DNA of 64,000 bases from the NCBI GenBank assembly GCA_907163375.1, contig CAJQUW010015445.1, positions 96,856-160,855 of the forward strand, read 5' to 3'. The position numbers and the translations under genes are program-made. The stretch comes from Prostheceraeus crozeri. Lineage: Eukaryota; Platyhelminthes; Polycladida; Euryleptidae. The stretch's first letter is position 1; the number at the start of each line of letters is the position of its first letter. Positions 21,660 through 32,658 of this stretch are shown here, piece by piece. Under the pieces are notes generated by a model. It was not told where the DNA came from, did not search any database, and saw only the letters and a list, made by a program, of their open reading frames with translations.

Positions 21660-24215
21660 TTGATCACATGTCAATCATGTGGGGTCCAGTATGTTGGACA
21701 GACAAAACAGCCATTACATTGTAGACTTAATGGGCATCGGCAGTCTGTTCAAAAGAATCATCTCAATACGTATTTAAGTAATCATTTTAATAGTTCTAAT
21801 CACAGTTGGGATGATGTAAGTATACAAATTATTGACTTTGTCGATGTTCGTAATAAATCTGATACAGAAATTGCCTTCGAGCTTAACAGTAAGGAAGATT
21901 TTCATATAAGAACGCTGAACACCTTGCATCCTTTGGGTTTGAATGACAGAGTGTTAGGCGGAGGTTGCGCCTCTCAGAACACTGCAAATTCATTTTCATT
22001 TTTTAGTTCTCCTATTAGCAGACGTAAGAGAAGCCATGGCCTTAGGAAGTCAGGTAGAAAGAAATATCCTCCATTTAATAGTTGTGAGGATATTCTCAAG
22101 GAGCTTCAAGAGTTGATGAAGAGCAACAAAATAAGACATTTCTATAATTGCTTGAAATCGATTAGTGATAGCATGCTTAAAATTATGTATTCTAGGCTTC
22201 TTGATCAGTCGAATGACCTATCTTTCGTTTTGACAACATATGTTCATAGTAAATTATATAGAAACAAGAGGGATAGCTCTACCGAAGACAAAACGCATAT
22301 AGTGATTCCTTTCAAGTCTCATTTAGTTGACAAACTTCATTTACCTTCTGTATTTAATGATAAAAGTGTCTGTGCTTTAGTTCCAGAAAAAGCGAAACTT
22401 CTATATCCTCCCAAAGTGTACCATAAACTTAATAACCCTATTTGTTTGAAATTCTTCAATTATAATAAGTTTCTTAATAGCCTGACAATTCAGGAAGTTG
22501 TTGGCATTTTACAGAGCGATTGCAGCTGTGACTCGATGACCAGTTTTGTTTATGAGCCTTGTGGGCATGTTTTTACCGGTAATTTAGATATAATAAATGA
22601 TCCAGTTCTCAGAGCTATATTCGCGTATGGTACTAAACACAGATTGTCTAGGTCACTATCATGGAAATCCATTCAAAAAGAGATCAGCGATTCCATAGAT
22701 AATCATATATCTCGTGTGTACAGTCGCCTTCACTTAAAAGTTGATGACTCCTCTATTTGGAAAAACAAGGTCATGATGTTAGTAAAGCACCGCATCTTTC
22801 GTTGTAAGAAGATGGGTAGGAAAGATAATGGCAGCAACGTTTGTGTTGATAAGGAGTTGCAAGATCTCCATAAAAGCTTGATAGTCGTTCCTGTCGATAA
22901 AGCATCCAACAACTTTAGTTTCATATGTAAAAAGTTCTATCTCAAAATCCTGATAGACGAGCTTGGTTTTGACATAGATTCTTCCACTGCAGTAGGCAAT
23001 GCAACTTATAAACCTGAGCTTATTTCTGATAAGGAAGTCCTTACTAAACACGTTAAAGATATGAAATCAAACTTTAATATTAATGTTAGTGACAAGGACC
23101 TTAAACTACCAAAACTTTTCTGGATTCCAAAATTGCATAAAAATCCTTATAAGTTTAGATTCATTGCCGGAGCCAGAAATTGTACAACTAAAAAGTTATC
23201 GGTGAATATCAACAAAGGTCTGAAAGTGATAAGAGAAAATTTCCATAGATACTGTGAGTCAATCAGGAGTAATACTGGTTATTCTTATTTTTGGAGTGTA
23301 GCCTCGACTCAAGTTTTTTTGAGGAATATTTCTAACGTGAACGTCCACTCTATGCAAGTTTTTGACTTCTCTACTCTTTATACAAACTTAGATCAAGGTG
23401 CTATCAAGAATAATATTTTTTCCATCCTTGATCTCACATTCAATTCCACTAATCGTAGATACTTGTGTGTAGGATATGAGAAGTCGTTTTTCTCCAAAAT
23501 CAAATATAAGGGGTATTCTTGTTATGACGTGGACTCTTTTAAGAAGGCTATTGATTTTATAGTGTCTGAAGTCTACATTTCTTTTTCCGGTTACGTGTTC
23601 AGACAAATTCGAGGAGTACCAATGGGAGGGAATTGCAGTCCTTTACTTGCCGACTTGTTTCTGTTAAATTGCGAATTTGCTTTTATGAAACAATTGGTTA
23701 AAAATAAAAAGTTTGGACTAGCTAAATTATTGTCAAACACTTCGAGATATATAGACGATATATGCGTAATAAATTACAAGCATTTCAATACCTTAATTCC
23801 GAAAATTTACCCAATGGAGCTTCTTGCAGATAGAAACGGAGTCAATGACAAAGCCGTTGCTTACCTCGATGTGAGACTCCAATCTAGTAGTGACGGTCTT
23901 CGAACCTCAATATATCATAAAGTGGAAGATTTTGATTTCCCTGTTGTTCTGTTGACATTTCCAGACAGTGCAATACCTTATAACATGGGAATTAATGTAT
24001 TTGCCGGCCGGGTTTTACGTTATTGTCGCATCTGCTCACATCTTGAAGATCTAATTAAACGAATTAATATGACACTTTTTGTGATGAGCAGCAGAGGATA
24101 TTGTAAGTCTAAAATGAAGGCATGTACTGAGAAAATCCTAACCGGTCATAACAATTTTCTAGTCAAGTTTGGATATTTCTCAGCCAGGCAGCTGACATCG
24201 CAGTGCGCATTTTAA
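21660..24215 (+). CDS. GIY-YIG endonuclease-reverse transcriptase of a Naiad-type PLE
   Basis: This is an 851-codon open frame. Residues 1-60 hold a GIY-YIG domain: the frame just upstream reads VIYLITC, then CGVQYVGQT and RLNGHR follow, giving the Y..YVG.T..R..H signature. A basic linker (SRRKRSHGLRKSGRKKY) and a long central region follow. The PLE RT motifs are FWIPKLHKNP (about 487), FRFIAGARN, FDFSTLYTNL (about 567), GVPMGGNCSP (about 650), RYIDDI (about 695) and YLDVRL (about 735). The product would nick DNA and copy its RNA into the genome. The first ATG lies inside the nuclease domain, and the preceding cysteine-cluster segment (CGSKRCLCC, from about 21,530) is in another frame, so the N-terminus is probably disrupted near 21,650 or starts elsewhere. 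Confidence 0.85.
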   Translation: MITCQSCGVQYVGQTKQPLHCRLNGHRQSVQKNHLNTYLSNHFNSSNHSWDDVSIQIIDFVDVRNKSDTEIAFELNSKEDFHIRTLNTLHPLGLNDRVLGGGCASQNTANSFSFFSSPISRRKRSHGLRKSGRKKYPPFNSCEDILKELQELMKSNKIRHFYNCLKSISDSMLKIMYSRLLDQSNDLSFVLTTYVHSKLYRNKRDSSTEDKTHIVIPFKSHLVDKLHLPSVFNDKSVCALVPEKAKLLYPPKVYHKLNNPICLKFFNYNKFLNSLTIQEVVGILQSDCSCDSMTSFVYEPCGHVFTGNLDIINDPVLRAIFAYGTKHRLSRSLSWKSIQKEISDSIDNHISRVYSRLHLKVDDSSIWKNKVMMLVKHRIFRCKKMGRKDNGSNVCVDKELQDLHKSLIVVPVDKASNNFSFICKKFYLKILIDELGFDIDSSTAVGNATYKPELISDKEVLTKHVKDMKSNFNINVSDKDLKLPKLFWIPKLHKNPYKFRFIAGARNCTTKKLSVNINKGLKVIRENFHRYCESIRSNTGYSYFWSVASTQVFLRNISNVNVHSMQVFDFSTLYTNLDQGAIKNNIFSILDLTFNSTNRRYLCVGYEKSFFSKIKYKGYSCYDVDSFKKAIDFIVSEVYISFSGYVFRQIRGVPMGGNCSPLLADLFLLNCEFAFMKQLVKNKKFGLAKLLSNTSRYIDDICVINYKHFNTLIPKIYPMELLADRNGVNDKAVAYLDVRLQSSSDGLRTSIYHKVEDFDFPVVLLTFPDSAIPYNMGINVFAGRVLRYCRICSHLEDLIKRINMTLFVMSSRGYCKSKMKACTEKILTGHNNFLVKFGYFSARQLTSQCAF

Positions 24216-24399
24216 ACAATATAATTAACACTGTTTTCTTAACATTTTTTTTATTGGTTATACCATTTCAGTATTTCACACATATATTTTAGTTTGTTTT
24301 GGATGTATCCGTCTTTTGCGGTTGTTTTGTTTTTGTTTTTACTATTACTATCAGTATTACTTATTATTACACATATCATTACTGTATTGATTTTAGAAT

Positions 24400-24501
24400 G
24401 CCAGCCGCATATAAGTTTATGCGGGGCCCCGCCCGCCTGGGCTTGAGCGTTCAGGTAGAGGGGCCGAAACGCAACCAGGCGGGTACCTGCTGACGACTGG
24501 C
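24400..24501 (+). ncRNA. Predicted structured RNA in the PLE 3' UTR (copy 2)
   Basis: It has the same GCCAG...CTGGC closing stem, 7-bp hairpin and 9-bp plus 5-bp stacked stem as at 15,565-15,666. The two copies are too similar to give covariation support. Confidence 0.5.
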
Positions 24502-26306
24502 TATTGTTTTATTTGTTTTAACGTCATGTTTTTTTTATCGCTAACTACCATAGTGTGATGAATGGACTGTGTCGGTTACTGGTCTCCATGGGGTTGACAT
24601 GGTGATTACTAAGTGTCTATTTATATATAAGTTCCTAATCAATCGAGCCTGAAACTTTGACCAAGGAGATCACTTGTTAAGCGGCCTTGTACGATCTCGT
24701 ACATTTAAGGGTGAAGTCCAGCCCGTATAGCGCGATGTTATGGACCCCCGGGTAGGTCCACCCGGCACGCAATCAGATCCGTCAAGTCTTTGTGCTTAAA
24801 GACCTTCATGCATTCATGCATTTGTCGAGGATCACAAGTCAAAGGACCATTATGGGTAAGGTCCAGCCCCGCTTTAGAAGCGATGATTAAAAAATGGACT
24901 AGTGGGAAGGTCCTCCACACCGATCTCGTCAAGTTTGGCTCTAAAATGTAGTCCTAGGATAGTCAAAAGTTTGACGCGCCTTGAACGTTTAATGTCTGCC
25001 GGTGGGAACGCACCACCTGTCCTCTTAAGGACAAACCTTAAGTCTTATTAACTATAAGTTTATTAAAATTATGAAACATGTAGACGTCGTTATGGGAATG
25101 TCCCAGCTTCAATTCAAAAGTGCTCAAATAATTTTTTGGACCACGGGAACGTAATCTCCGCCAAAAACTGAAACTTTTGATATAAAAATTTTTGCTGTAT
25201 ACAGATACTTTTTTGAGTCGACACTCTGCCTATATATCCCTACTCTATGATCTGGACGAAGAAGTTGTGTTCGGGTAGCAAGACTAAGGCTGACGTAGGA
25301 TCCTCGCATGATGCAGTATTATATTCCTTTGTCATATGCAAAAGGTGTGACTAAAAATTATTGAGACTATTTCAGCAGACCAATGTAATTGTCGACTTTG
25401 CTATACACGATGATAATGAGGCATATGTGGCTTAAACTTTTGGTTATCAAAAATGTAATGAAAATTATTACATTTACATTTCTTGAGCATATTCAGAAGA
25501 AATCTACCATTTTTGGTGCAACGAGATAGAAACATAAGCGTGCGTCATGTAAATGCAATCATGATTTCGGTTACTCACATTTTTAGCTGAAATCTACCAA
25601 GTTTTATTAGAAAGTGCTATAATCAAGGCATTCAGTTGAACGTGACATTCATCTGGCTACATGATCTCCACCATATTCAACCACACTGTCACAGTGGTCA
25701 AGAGAAATGCGGACTTTGGTCAATAACTCCTCTTGAGAGATTGAAAAATTTCGATAGGATGGTCCACAACATCCTCATCTCAAAACTTTCATAATTTCTC
25801 ATTCGAGTCAGTCAGAGACACATTACACAAATTTAAATCTGGCCAGACAGCATCGTCAACTCCACGTGTTGAGAATTCCCTGGGTCTTTGGTTCAGTCGC
25901 AAATGGTCAGATCTTACGCCATTTTCTCACCCGCTCTCGGTTCAGGTCTTGTTTTTTGTAACTTAGCCAAACTCATTCATTCAGGTCCTTTGACGATACC
26001 TGATTGAAATTGAGAAATTGAGAATTGAGTGAAGGCGTGAGGAAGCAAGTTGTAGCTTTCCCAGGATAAACAAGTCCATGTTTAAGTCCTCCTGCTAATT
26101 GTTCATTACTGAGAAGTGAAAATGGCTCTCCTTACAAGTTCGCCAATGATCGGGACATTTCACCGATAGACACTGGACTAACTGTTTTTGCAAGATTCAG
26201 CGAACTCATCAGACGCGGATGGCATCCCTGCCTAGCGGAAAGTATTTGAACGGGAAAGAACTTCATTATCATATGGAGGCTAGGTTAGAGGTCACTAGAA
26301 ACATTA

Positions 26307-26412
26307 TAGTGATATAACTACGACATCTGTACTACCACAGAAAATGTAGCACGAGGCGAAGCCGAGTGCTACATCTTTCTATGGTAGTACAGATGGAGTA
26401 GTTATATCACTA
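26307..26412. repeat. Long near-perfect palindrome (foldback)
   Basis: Arms of about 46 bp (tagtgatataactac... ...gtagttatatcacta) enclose a 13-nt loop, gaggcgaagccga, that is itself nearly palindromic. Only a few mismatches separate the arms. Confidence 0.8.
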
Positions 26413-26853
26413 TTATCAAACGATCAAGAAATGTCAATGAACTCTATGGACCAGTGACGATATAGACAATCTGCTAAGAACACAAACGTGGTTGGCTTTC
26501 CATGGCATCCAAAGTCCTAGTAGATAGCCTATCCAATATTGATGTCATGCATTTCCATAGAAATTAACAATACCATAGAAAGTACTATTATCTACTTCTA
26601 TGTGCATTTCCTTCATTTGAATTTCAAGTGAACCGATATTTAACTGGCATTTGCATGAGGTGTAGCCTTATTATCTATACCCAAGATATCATCTAAGCTT
26701 ACTTGCAATTTGGGTGCATTGTAGGGTAAAAAAATGTAGCACGGTAGCCCATTGGATTACATGTATTTTGATTCATAGAAATTCCGTTCTACATTAGAAA
26801 ATGTAGAACGCATAGTTCAACATAGTGGAGATAGGAAGGGAGTTTGATAATAG
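26410..26853. mobile_element. Small inverted-repeat unit nested in the Tc1-like relic
   Basis: The ends are ctattatcaaac and gtttgataatag, a perfect 12-bp inverted pair. The left end overlaps the palindrome. It contains other gtagcac / gtagaac motifs related to the palindrome loop arms. No coding capacity is seen. Confidence 0.45.
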
Positions 26854-27103
26854 CCAGTGTTTCGCCAAATGAAATTCGTGTTTGGAACGTTCGATGCAAT
26901 TTCCTAACATGACCGTCTAATGCTTCGTTGCACGCACGTTTACATAGGCTATCTATGACAACCAGCGATAATCAAGCGGAGAGACTCACATTTTTGTCAG
27001 ATAATTGCTGGAATACTGCTTTACTACGACACATCGAAATGTAGACCGTAGATTTGTTATTTCATATTTTCTCATGGAAGTCTCAATAATTTTTAGTCAC
27101 TGA

Positions 27104-27556
27104 ATATATTTAGAACAATATTTTTCGTTCAAGTAAATTTTGACATTATAACATGTTACTCTTATCTGTTATCAGTATTATGTTATGACTAACTCATTTT
27201 GCGAAGAGAAGATTGCCATAGATATTGTTATCAGTTTTCATTACTTCATGAGAATCTCGCAGTAAATCATTTCATGCATCAAAAGAAAACAGGAACCACA
27301 TGATCATGATGTCCGACGGACTTCCAAAGCGTTCGCGGAAATCTTGAGCTTTGCTACCAACCAACGGCAGAGGGGACCTTCCGAATATGTCATTCTCAAA
27401 TATGGTTTCCCATGTTTTGTCTATCACTGACTGCTGACCAAAGTCGCGTACTTAACCAATCATTCTTCACTTTGGGGGTGAATGCTGAATGTACTATCGA
27501 ATGTTCAATTTCCTAAATTACATTCATTGAATTACTAAGCTTTATACTGATCTATA
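27104..27556. other. Intergenic spacer between two DNA transposons
   Basis: No feature recognised. Confidence 0.35.
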
Positions 27557-27558
27557 TA

Positions 27559-28714
27559 CAGAGTGTCCAAAAAGTTTCGCCCGATTTTATTTATCATCAT
27601 CTCTTGTAAGTTTTTCAGCTAACGTGAAAGAATAGCAACTGCGAATGAAATAATGATACAATAATAGCCACCAACGAAATTGCTCAAATTCAACTCCATT
27701 TTGCTTGATACAAGAGAACCCGCGAAGCAACACTGCGGCAAACTAAAAGGGAGTGCTCCTCGTCGACTGTGGAGAACTTTAACTCTGCGTTTTATCTTTT
27801 GTTTTTTAAGGCACTGCTTTTCATCTTTGTACATCATGCCTTTAAGAGTACCCAACAAGAAGAAATCCATCGGGATAAATCGAGTGAAACGGCCGGCCAA
27901 TCCATCTGCCATTGAAGCTCGTGGCAGGTCATTCAATTCAGTAAACGCTTGCATGGGGGGTGGAGTTCCTTCTTGCTGGAAGTGAATGTCTCTTTGCTGC
28001 TGCATTGATAAAGGAAGAAGGCTTGGATCATGCTGGTGCACCGTTCTCCAGTGACCGCTGCATGTCCGATAATCGCGTTGCTTGACATCACAGATTACTG
28101 TCGTGTAAAGCATTGAGCAGGCGAGGAATGTAAGGCCTCAAGCTTCTTTTATACAACAAATTATGCACACTCTAACGACTCACTATCAAGCTCACTTGAT
28201 GAGCGCAGGACACATTTCTGATGACTGTCGACGCCGATGCCACTGGACGTCAACTGTGCACCTTCTCATTTGATGTTGTTCAGTTCCTAAGACTAAAAGA
28301 CAATGGCACTTATACACAGAAGTCATACATCTCACCAACAGACAGATCATGAGGGGTGTTCCGCAGTGCAACCTCGTGGTCACGTACTTTATGCTCAAAC
28401 GGTAAAATTATACGAATCTCTGTCAGTTAGCAAAGTAAAGTTTCCCACAGATCACAGTCAACGAGGAACTGTGCCGAAAAGCTCGTCAGATTGCTGCTTC
28501 GAAGTTGCCCTATTGCATCAAACACCATGGAGAAAAATTTGAACAATTTCGCTGGTAGTCATTGTTGTATTACTGTTTCATTCGCAGTTGTCATTGTATA
28601 GCTTCCTTCACAGTTATTATTCTTTACACTTCTGCATGTATTCATTACAGTTAGCTGAAAAACATAAAATAGAGGTCCACAAATAAAATCGGGCGAAACT
28701 TTTTCGACACCCTG
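27559..28714 (-). mobile_element. Mariner-like DNA transposon with TA flanks
   Basis: Inverted ends of about 34 bp begin cagagtgtccaaaaagtttc at the left and cagggtgtcgaaaaagtttc (reverse complement) at the right. Both are flanked by TA. The 1.16-kb length is typical of a single-gene mariner. A broken transposase frame lies on the minus strand. Confidence 0.85.
27619..28113 (-). pseudogene. Mariner-type transposase relic
   Basis: The minus-strand frame contains DIHFQQEGTPPPMQ, corresponding to the family FQQDGAPxHx block with glutamate in place of the second catalytic aspartate. Downstream are LAGRFTRFIPMDFFLLGTLKGMMY, in two pieces: a degraded IGR..WP.RSPDLT block and then PMDFFLLGTLK, matching P-L-D-F-F-LWG-x-LK with the third catalytic aspartate. 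The upstream helix-turn-helix region is not readable in one frame. It is inactive by sequence. Confidence 0.75.
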
Positions 28715-28716
28715 TA

Positions 28717-30600
28717 TATGCAAGGTAAACCTAGCTAATCATGATGTGACAGCAAGATGATTTGTAGAAGATAACTTTGTTGTGACATCATCAGCTTTTT
28801 TCAAGTATGATATTTTTACGTTGATAAATCAAGGTGGTTTTTATGGCATTAGCGCTTTGCTCATGCAAAGGCTATTGAAATAACACTTTTACTTACACAA
28901 TTAGAGGTAGCCTAAGAAAAAAACAGCAACATATTTCAAACAGTACATGAATTGAAATAGTTAGAAAAACATATTAAAAAAATTTCGGATGGAGATTTTG
29001 CATGCTATTCCAGAGTTGGAAGTGGGTCGTGGGTCATGGGTCAGGTGGGTTGAGTGGGTCACAAAATCGTGTTGGTCTCGTGGGTCATGTTTTTCCGGAA
29101 AGTTGGTGGGTCAGGTGGGTCGAGTGGGTCGGATTTCGTTGACCCACTTCCAACCAGTTTGACCCATGATAAATTTGACAATCTCAAATACAGTAAACTT
29201 CATTTATTCGTATTCTTATCATTCTTGAAAAATGATTGAGTCAGTGTCTGAAAGGGCTGATGGATGCACACAGTCAAAATATGCAACGTGCCTCATACAG
29301 TTTCGAAAGGTGGCGGAATTCACACAAATGAAAGGCTCGAAAACAATTGCTGCTGTCTACTGAGAGATGTTGGTTGGTGGAGAGAAGTTGTTTGAGTACA
29401 ATTGTGTCTTCTCGATTCTCTGACGCTGGTTTGACGCTGGTTTGACGCAAGGTCTGACGATACCCTATGATGTGTGACCTCGATTTCAGAGATACAACTA
29501 CTGAGGAAGTTAGGTATTCAGAGGTTTTCTTCATCTTGAAAATTTTTTTTCAATGCCAACTGACCTTCGTTTTGTTTGTTTCGTTTGATTTTGTTGGTCT
29601 TTCGTGGAAAATATCCTCTGTAAGAGATTAGAATGGTAAATCTCTGGTAAAGATTGACCAGAGCCTAAATATTTTCGAAATATGTAATTGATCAAAATAT
29701 CTTGATAAAATACATGCTTCATATCTAAAGTATTTTGCCGTTCAATCTACATGTACTCTCGCATCGTACATGTTCCATGCATCTCATTGCTCATTCGATA
29801 CATGATAATCTGAAATACGATGATTCATTCGACGGTCATTGATATAGACTTATCCCTTTCACACAGACTTATTATGGCAGAGCTCTGTGAGGAGATATTT
29901 TTTGACACTTCGTATCAATAAAACGTTTCGTTTTGATATTTGATTTGGTATCAGTAAAAATAGGAATATTTACATGATGTCACTAGTGATTGTTATCACA
30001 ACGTACTCGTACATGTAGAGTAATAGATGTAATATATCAGTTCATTCATATGTACATGGTAAGCTAATTCATGAATTATAATCTTGTCCTCGTGCAATTT
30101 TCTATTCACGCGTTAAGCATGTTTGCTCCATTTGATTTTCAATTCAATGAATGTCATTCTTACATCAAGTATACAACTTTCTAAGCTTACTTAAATCTAA
30201 CATAAGCGGAAGTTAATGAAATTTGAATCTATTGCCATCAAATGCAACATATAAGTTTGACGATTTTTCTAGGATAATTTTCACACATGTAGTATCTAAC
30301 ATAATAAATGCATGAATAAATGATTTAGGCCTACTGTAATCTTGTTTTTTGACTTCATTTGACTAAGAAATGTAAAATTTGAAATTTAGTCCGAAGGGCC
30401 CTCAACTTAACTAATCATCTCTTTACGAGTTAAATAGGTAGCGCTAAAAAGGATAGTCAAGAATAAAATAACAAGAAACAGAATCGTTTAAATTTCTTAA
30501 GAACCTTAGGCATTTGTGGTGCATGAACTTTGATTATAAGATAATTTTGATGAGGCTACATGTTTGGAGCATATACTCGATGGATTACTTTACTCCTGAA
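28717..30600. other. Gene-poor interval with a mini inverted repeat
   Basis: The only structured feature is the GTGGGTCA-rich inverted repeat at 29,015-29,154. Otherwise I see AT-rich sequence without identifiable genes. Confidence 0.4.
29015..29154. repeat. 140-bp inverted-repeat unit rich in GTGGGTCA
   Basis: The ends gttggaagtgggtc and gacccacttccaac are perfect 14-bp inverted repeats. The interior is built from repeated gggtca / gtgggtc words, with two near-copies of ggtgggtcaggtgggt. It may be a very small MITE or a minisatellite that captured an inverted copy. Confidence 0.6.
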
Positions 30601-30604
30601 GTCT

Positions 30605-31193
30605 TTTGAAGCTGGATATGTAAGGAAAACTGCAAATACGTTTTCAAAAGAACAGATATTGGAATTTCTGAAAGAAGCCCCGCAATGATGACGAATTTGT
30701 CTATATGAAGGCAGCAGTTGTTACTGCATGGTGCGGTGGCTTAAATGGTGCTGAAACCACTGGAATGTGGATTACTTATAAAGTGTCAAAACAAAAGGGT
30801 GAGAGAAAATCAAACAATTTCAAGGTTCCACTGGAGCTATGCGAATTTTTGGAGAGGCATGACAGTGCGCTACATCGTTCTAATGCTTCAAATGGGAGGA
30901 TTTTCAAAACATTCAGAAAAAATAAGAACGGTACGTGGTACTACACAAATCAGCCAATGGGCAAGCATACATTAGCAAAAGTCTGTACAAAATTGGCTGA
31001 ATTTCTGAAGCTGGAAAACCCCAAATCATACACTGGCCACTCAATGAGAAGATCATCTGCCAATTTGATTGCTGAAGACGGGGCGTCGTCAGAAGTGATG
31101 AAAAAACACTTCAACTGGAAGAATGAGGCAACTTGCTCAAAATATGTCGACAGCACCAAATCTGCGAAATTGCAAGATGTTCGTTTCAGATGA
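30605..31193 (+). pseudogene. Tyrosine recombinase relic, Crypton-like
   Basis: The main frame (30,705-31,193, 162 codons) has the C-terminal catalytic half of a tyrosine recombinase: GHSMRR (H-x-x-R) near residue 106, HFNW near 127 and SKYVD with the nucleophile tyrosine near 140. The first catalytic position reads GLNGAE where G-L-R-x-x-E is expected, so Arg is replaced by Asn at residue 14. The preceding helix (FSKEQILEFLKEAP) is in another frame, separated by a frameshift near 30,684. No reverse transcriptase lies nearby, which favours a Crypton-type DNA element over DIRS. Domesticated versions exist in animals, but the frame break argues for a dead copy. Confidence 0.65.
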
Positions 31194-31199
31194 ACACTT

Positions 31200-31664
31200 A
31201 CCACCCATTCGTCAGAGAAAAGAGAGAGACAAAATATTCTAAAGTTCGGGAACTGTCAAAACGTTGTTGTTAACTTCAATTAGGGCCCATTTCTTAATCA
31301 CGCAGTTGTCACTTTGTTAGACATGTATTGCAATTTCATGTGGTTATGGTTTTGCATGTCATGTAAGTAGACTTATTGTATACATTCACAAAATTTATAA
31401 ACGTACATGTATGTACATCTTTATACTACGAGTAGATATCAACACTATTGAAATATTGAGTTTTTGTCTTACCGACTATCTTGACAAGCTAGAATTCTTA
31501 ATATTGAAATATAGACAGGAAAGCCAGCGATGTTTGAGTTTTTTTGGGGCATTAAAGTATCCAGGTGAAGAAAAGTCAGCTTTTCCAACAGCAATGCAAA
31601 TAGATATCTCTCCATGAACGGAAACGTTGTACATGAATGTCCATGTTGTCCATTCATGCATAAG
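31200..31664. other. Intergenic spacer before the inverted duplication
   Basis: Nothing recognised. Confidence 0.35.
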
Positions 31665-32652
31665 GAAAAGAACGCTTTCTTTTAAAATTTCAAAAATGAC
31701 GTCATTGAAAAAAATATTGCAGAGTTCCTCTTCCCATTACATCCTTCTATTCTATGCAAAGGCGAACTCGACCTATGCAATCCTCTGATGATTTCATGCA
31801 CGAATTTAAATCCAGACTGTCGGAGCACATCGCATCTCCAGTCAGAAATTGCGGCTTTATGCTAGCATCACCCCCCTACCGCTGTAGCTAGTCTCTATGT
31901 CGTGGTCATCTTGGCAGCTCATCTCGATCAGTTCATTTAGTTTCTCATTTTTGTCGATGAATGTCTGAGCTGTGAGCAGTGAATTCAAATGCAAAATATC
32001 CATTCTCAATCAAATACAAGATGCCCTTTTCACTATTGCATTAATGAAACATGATCGTATAAAACGCAGTTGGGTGAACTACGCTTTAGGAACAAGCTAT
32101 AGTTTATATATCTCTTTGAAGTGATGGCGTCCGAACTAATAGTGTGATATTCTTCAATGGACTGAATCGAATCCAAGAATTTGGATTTACATGTGCTTTT
32201 CTGTGATCCTGCAGAGCCCTTAAAGAACTCTGCAGACCCGCAGATATGCAATGAACAAAAGGAGTAGACCAACATAATTTTGTGAAAGTCTGATTTTTCA
32301 GCTTTTTCCACTCAGAAACTCATTTTAGCCGCCGCACTTAGGTCTTTCTTTCGATCCGATCTCACTGTTGAAAATGTAGAAACTGTTTGGGAGTGGGAAC
32401 AATATATCACAAACCTGACTTCAATTTGACAAGGAAAATCATCCTTGAAAACCACGGCACTTCACGAATGACTGCAGATTATGTTTGTTTAGCGGCAGAT
32501 GCGGGCGCGAATACCAAATCAGCATTCCAAAATTTTTACAAAACTTCCTAAAAGAAACGTCAGCATGGCAACACAAATCTGTCATATCTAACCTCTGTAT
32601 ACATCAGAAATTGGAGGACTCTCTTTCTTCATGCCTATTAACAGACATCTCA

Positions 32653-32658
32653 TTTATT
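32653..32658 (-). terminator. Candidate poly(A) signal of the left oxidase gene
   Basis: AATAAA on the minus strand, about 460 bp past the stop, is conserved in the right arm (47,364-47,369). No experimental support is visible. Confidence 0.35.

Larger units (their letters stand above)
21518..25113 (+). mobile_element. Naiad-type Penelope-like retroelement, copy 2 (main body)
   Basis: This body carries a cysteine-cluster segment, an N-terminal GIY-YIG nuclease, a PLE reverse transcriptase and a long 3' UTR ending in the conserved tail. With the pieces at 20,206-20,517 the whole element would span 20,206-25,113 around the nested MITE. Near-identity of its last 1.9 kb to copy 1 indicates recent activity of the family. 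The domain order (nuclease first, RT second) matches the Naiad/Chlamys clade rather than classical Penelope, where the nuclease is C-terminal. Confidence 0.85.
25349..27103 (-). mobile_element. Tc1/mariner-like DNA transposon, decayed, with nested repeats
   Basis: A perfect 22-bp inverted repeat (starting gtgactaaaaatta) bounds about 1.75 kb. On the minus strand between roughly 25,990 and 25,640 there are traces of a Tc1-type transposase. A TKDPGNSQHVEL-like phrase recalls the family A-x-H-T-A-x-D block, WPDLNL recalls W-P-x-x-SPDLNP, and EELLTKVRISLDHC recalls the C-terminal end. The frame is heavily broken. A long palindrome and a second inverted-repeat unit lie inside. Confidence 0.6.

Noticed and set aside
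21660-24215. Classical Penelope/Poseidon element
   Set aside because: In classical PLEs the GIY-YIG nuclease follows the RT. Here it precedes it, so the Naiad-type assignment fits better.
30605-31193. DIRS-type retroelement
   Set aside because: No reverse transcriptase, RNase H or split repeats are seen nearby, so a Crypton-type origin is preferred.
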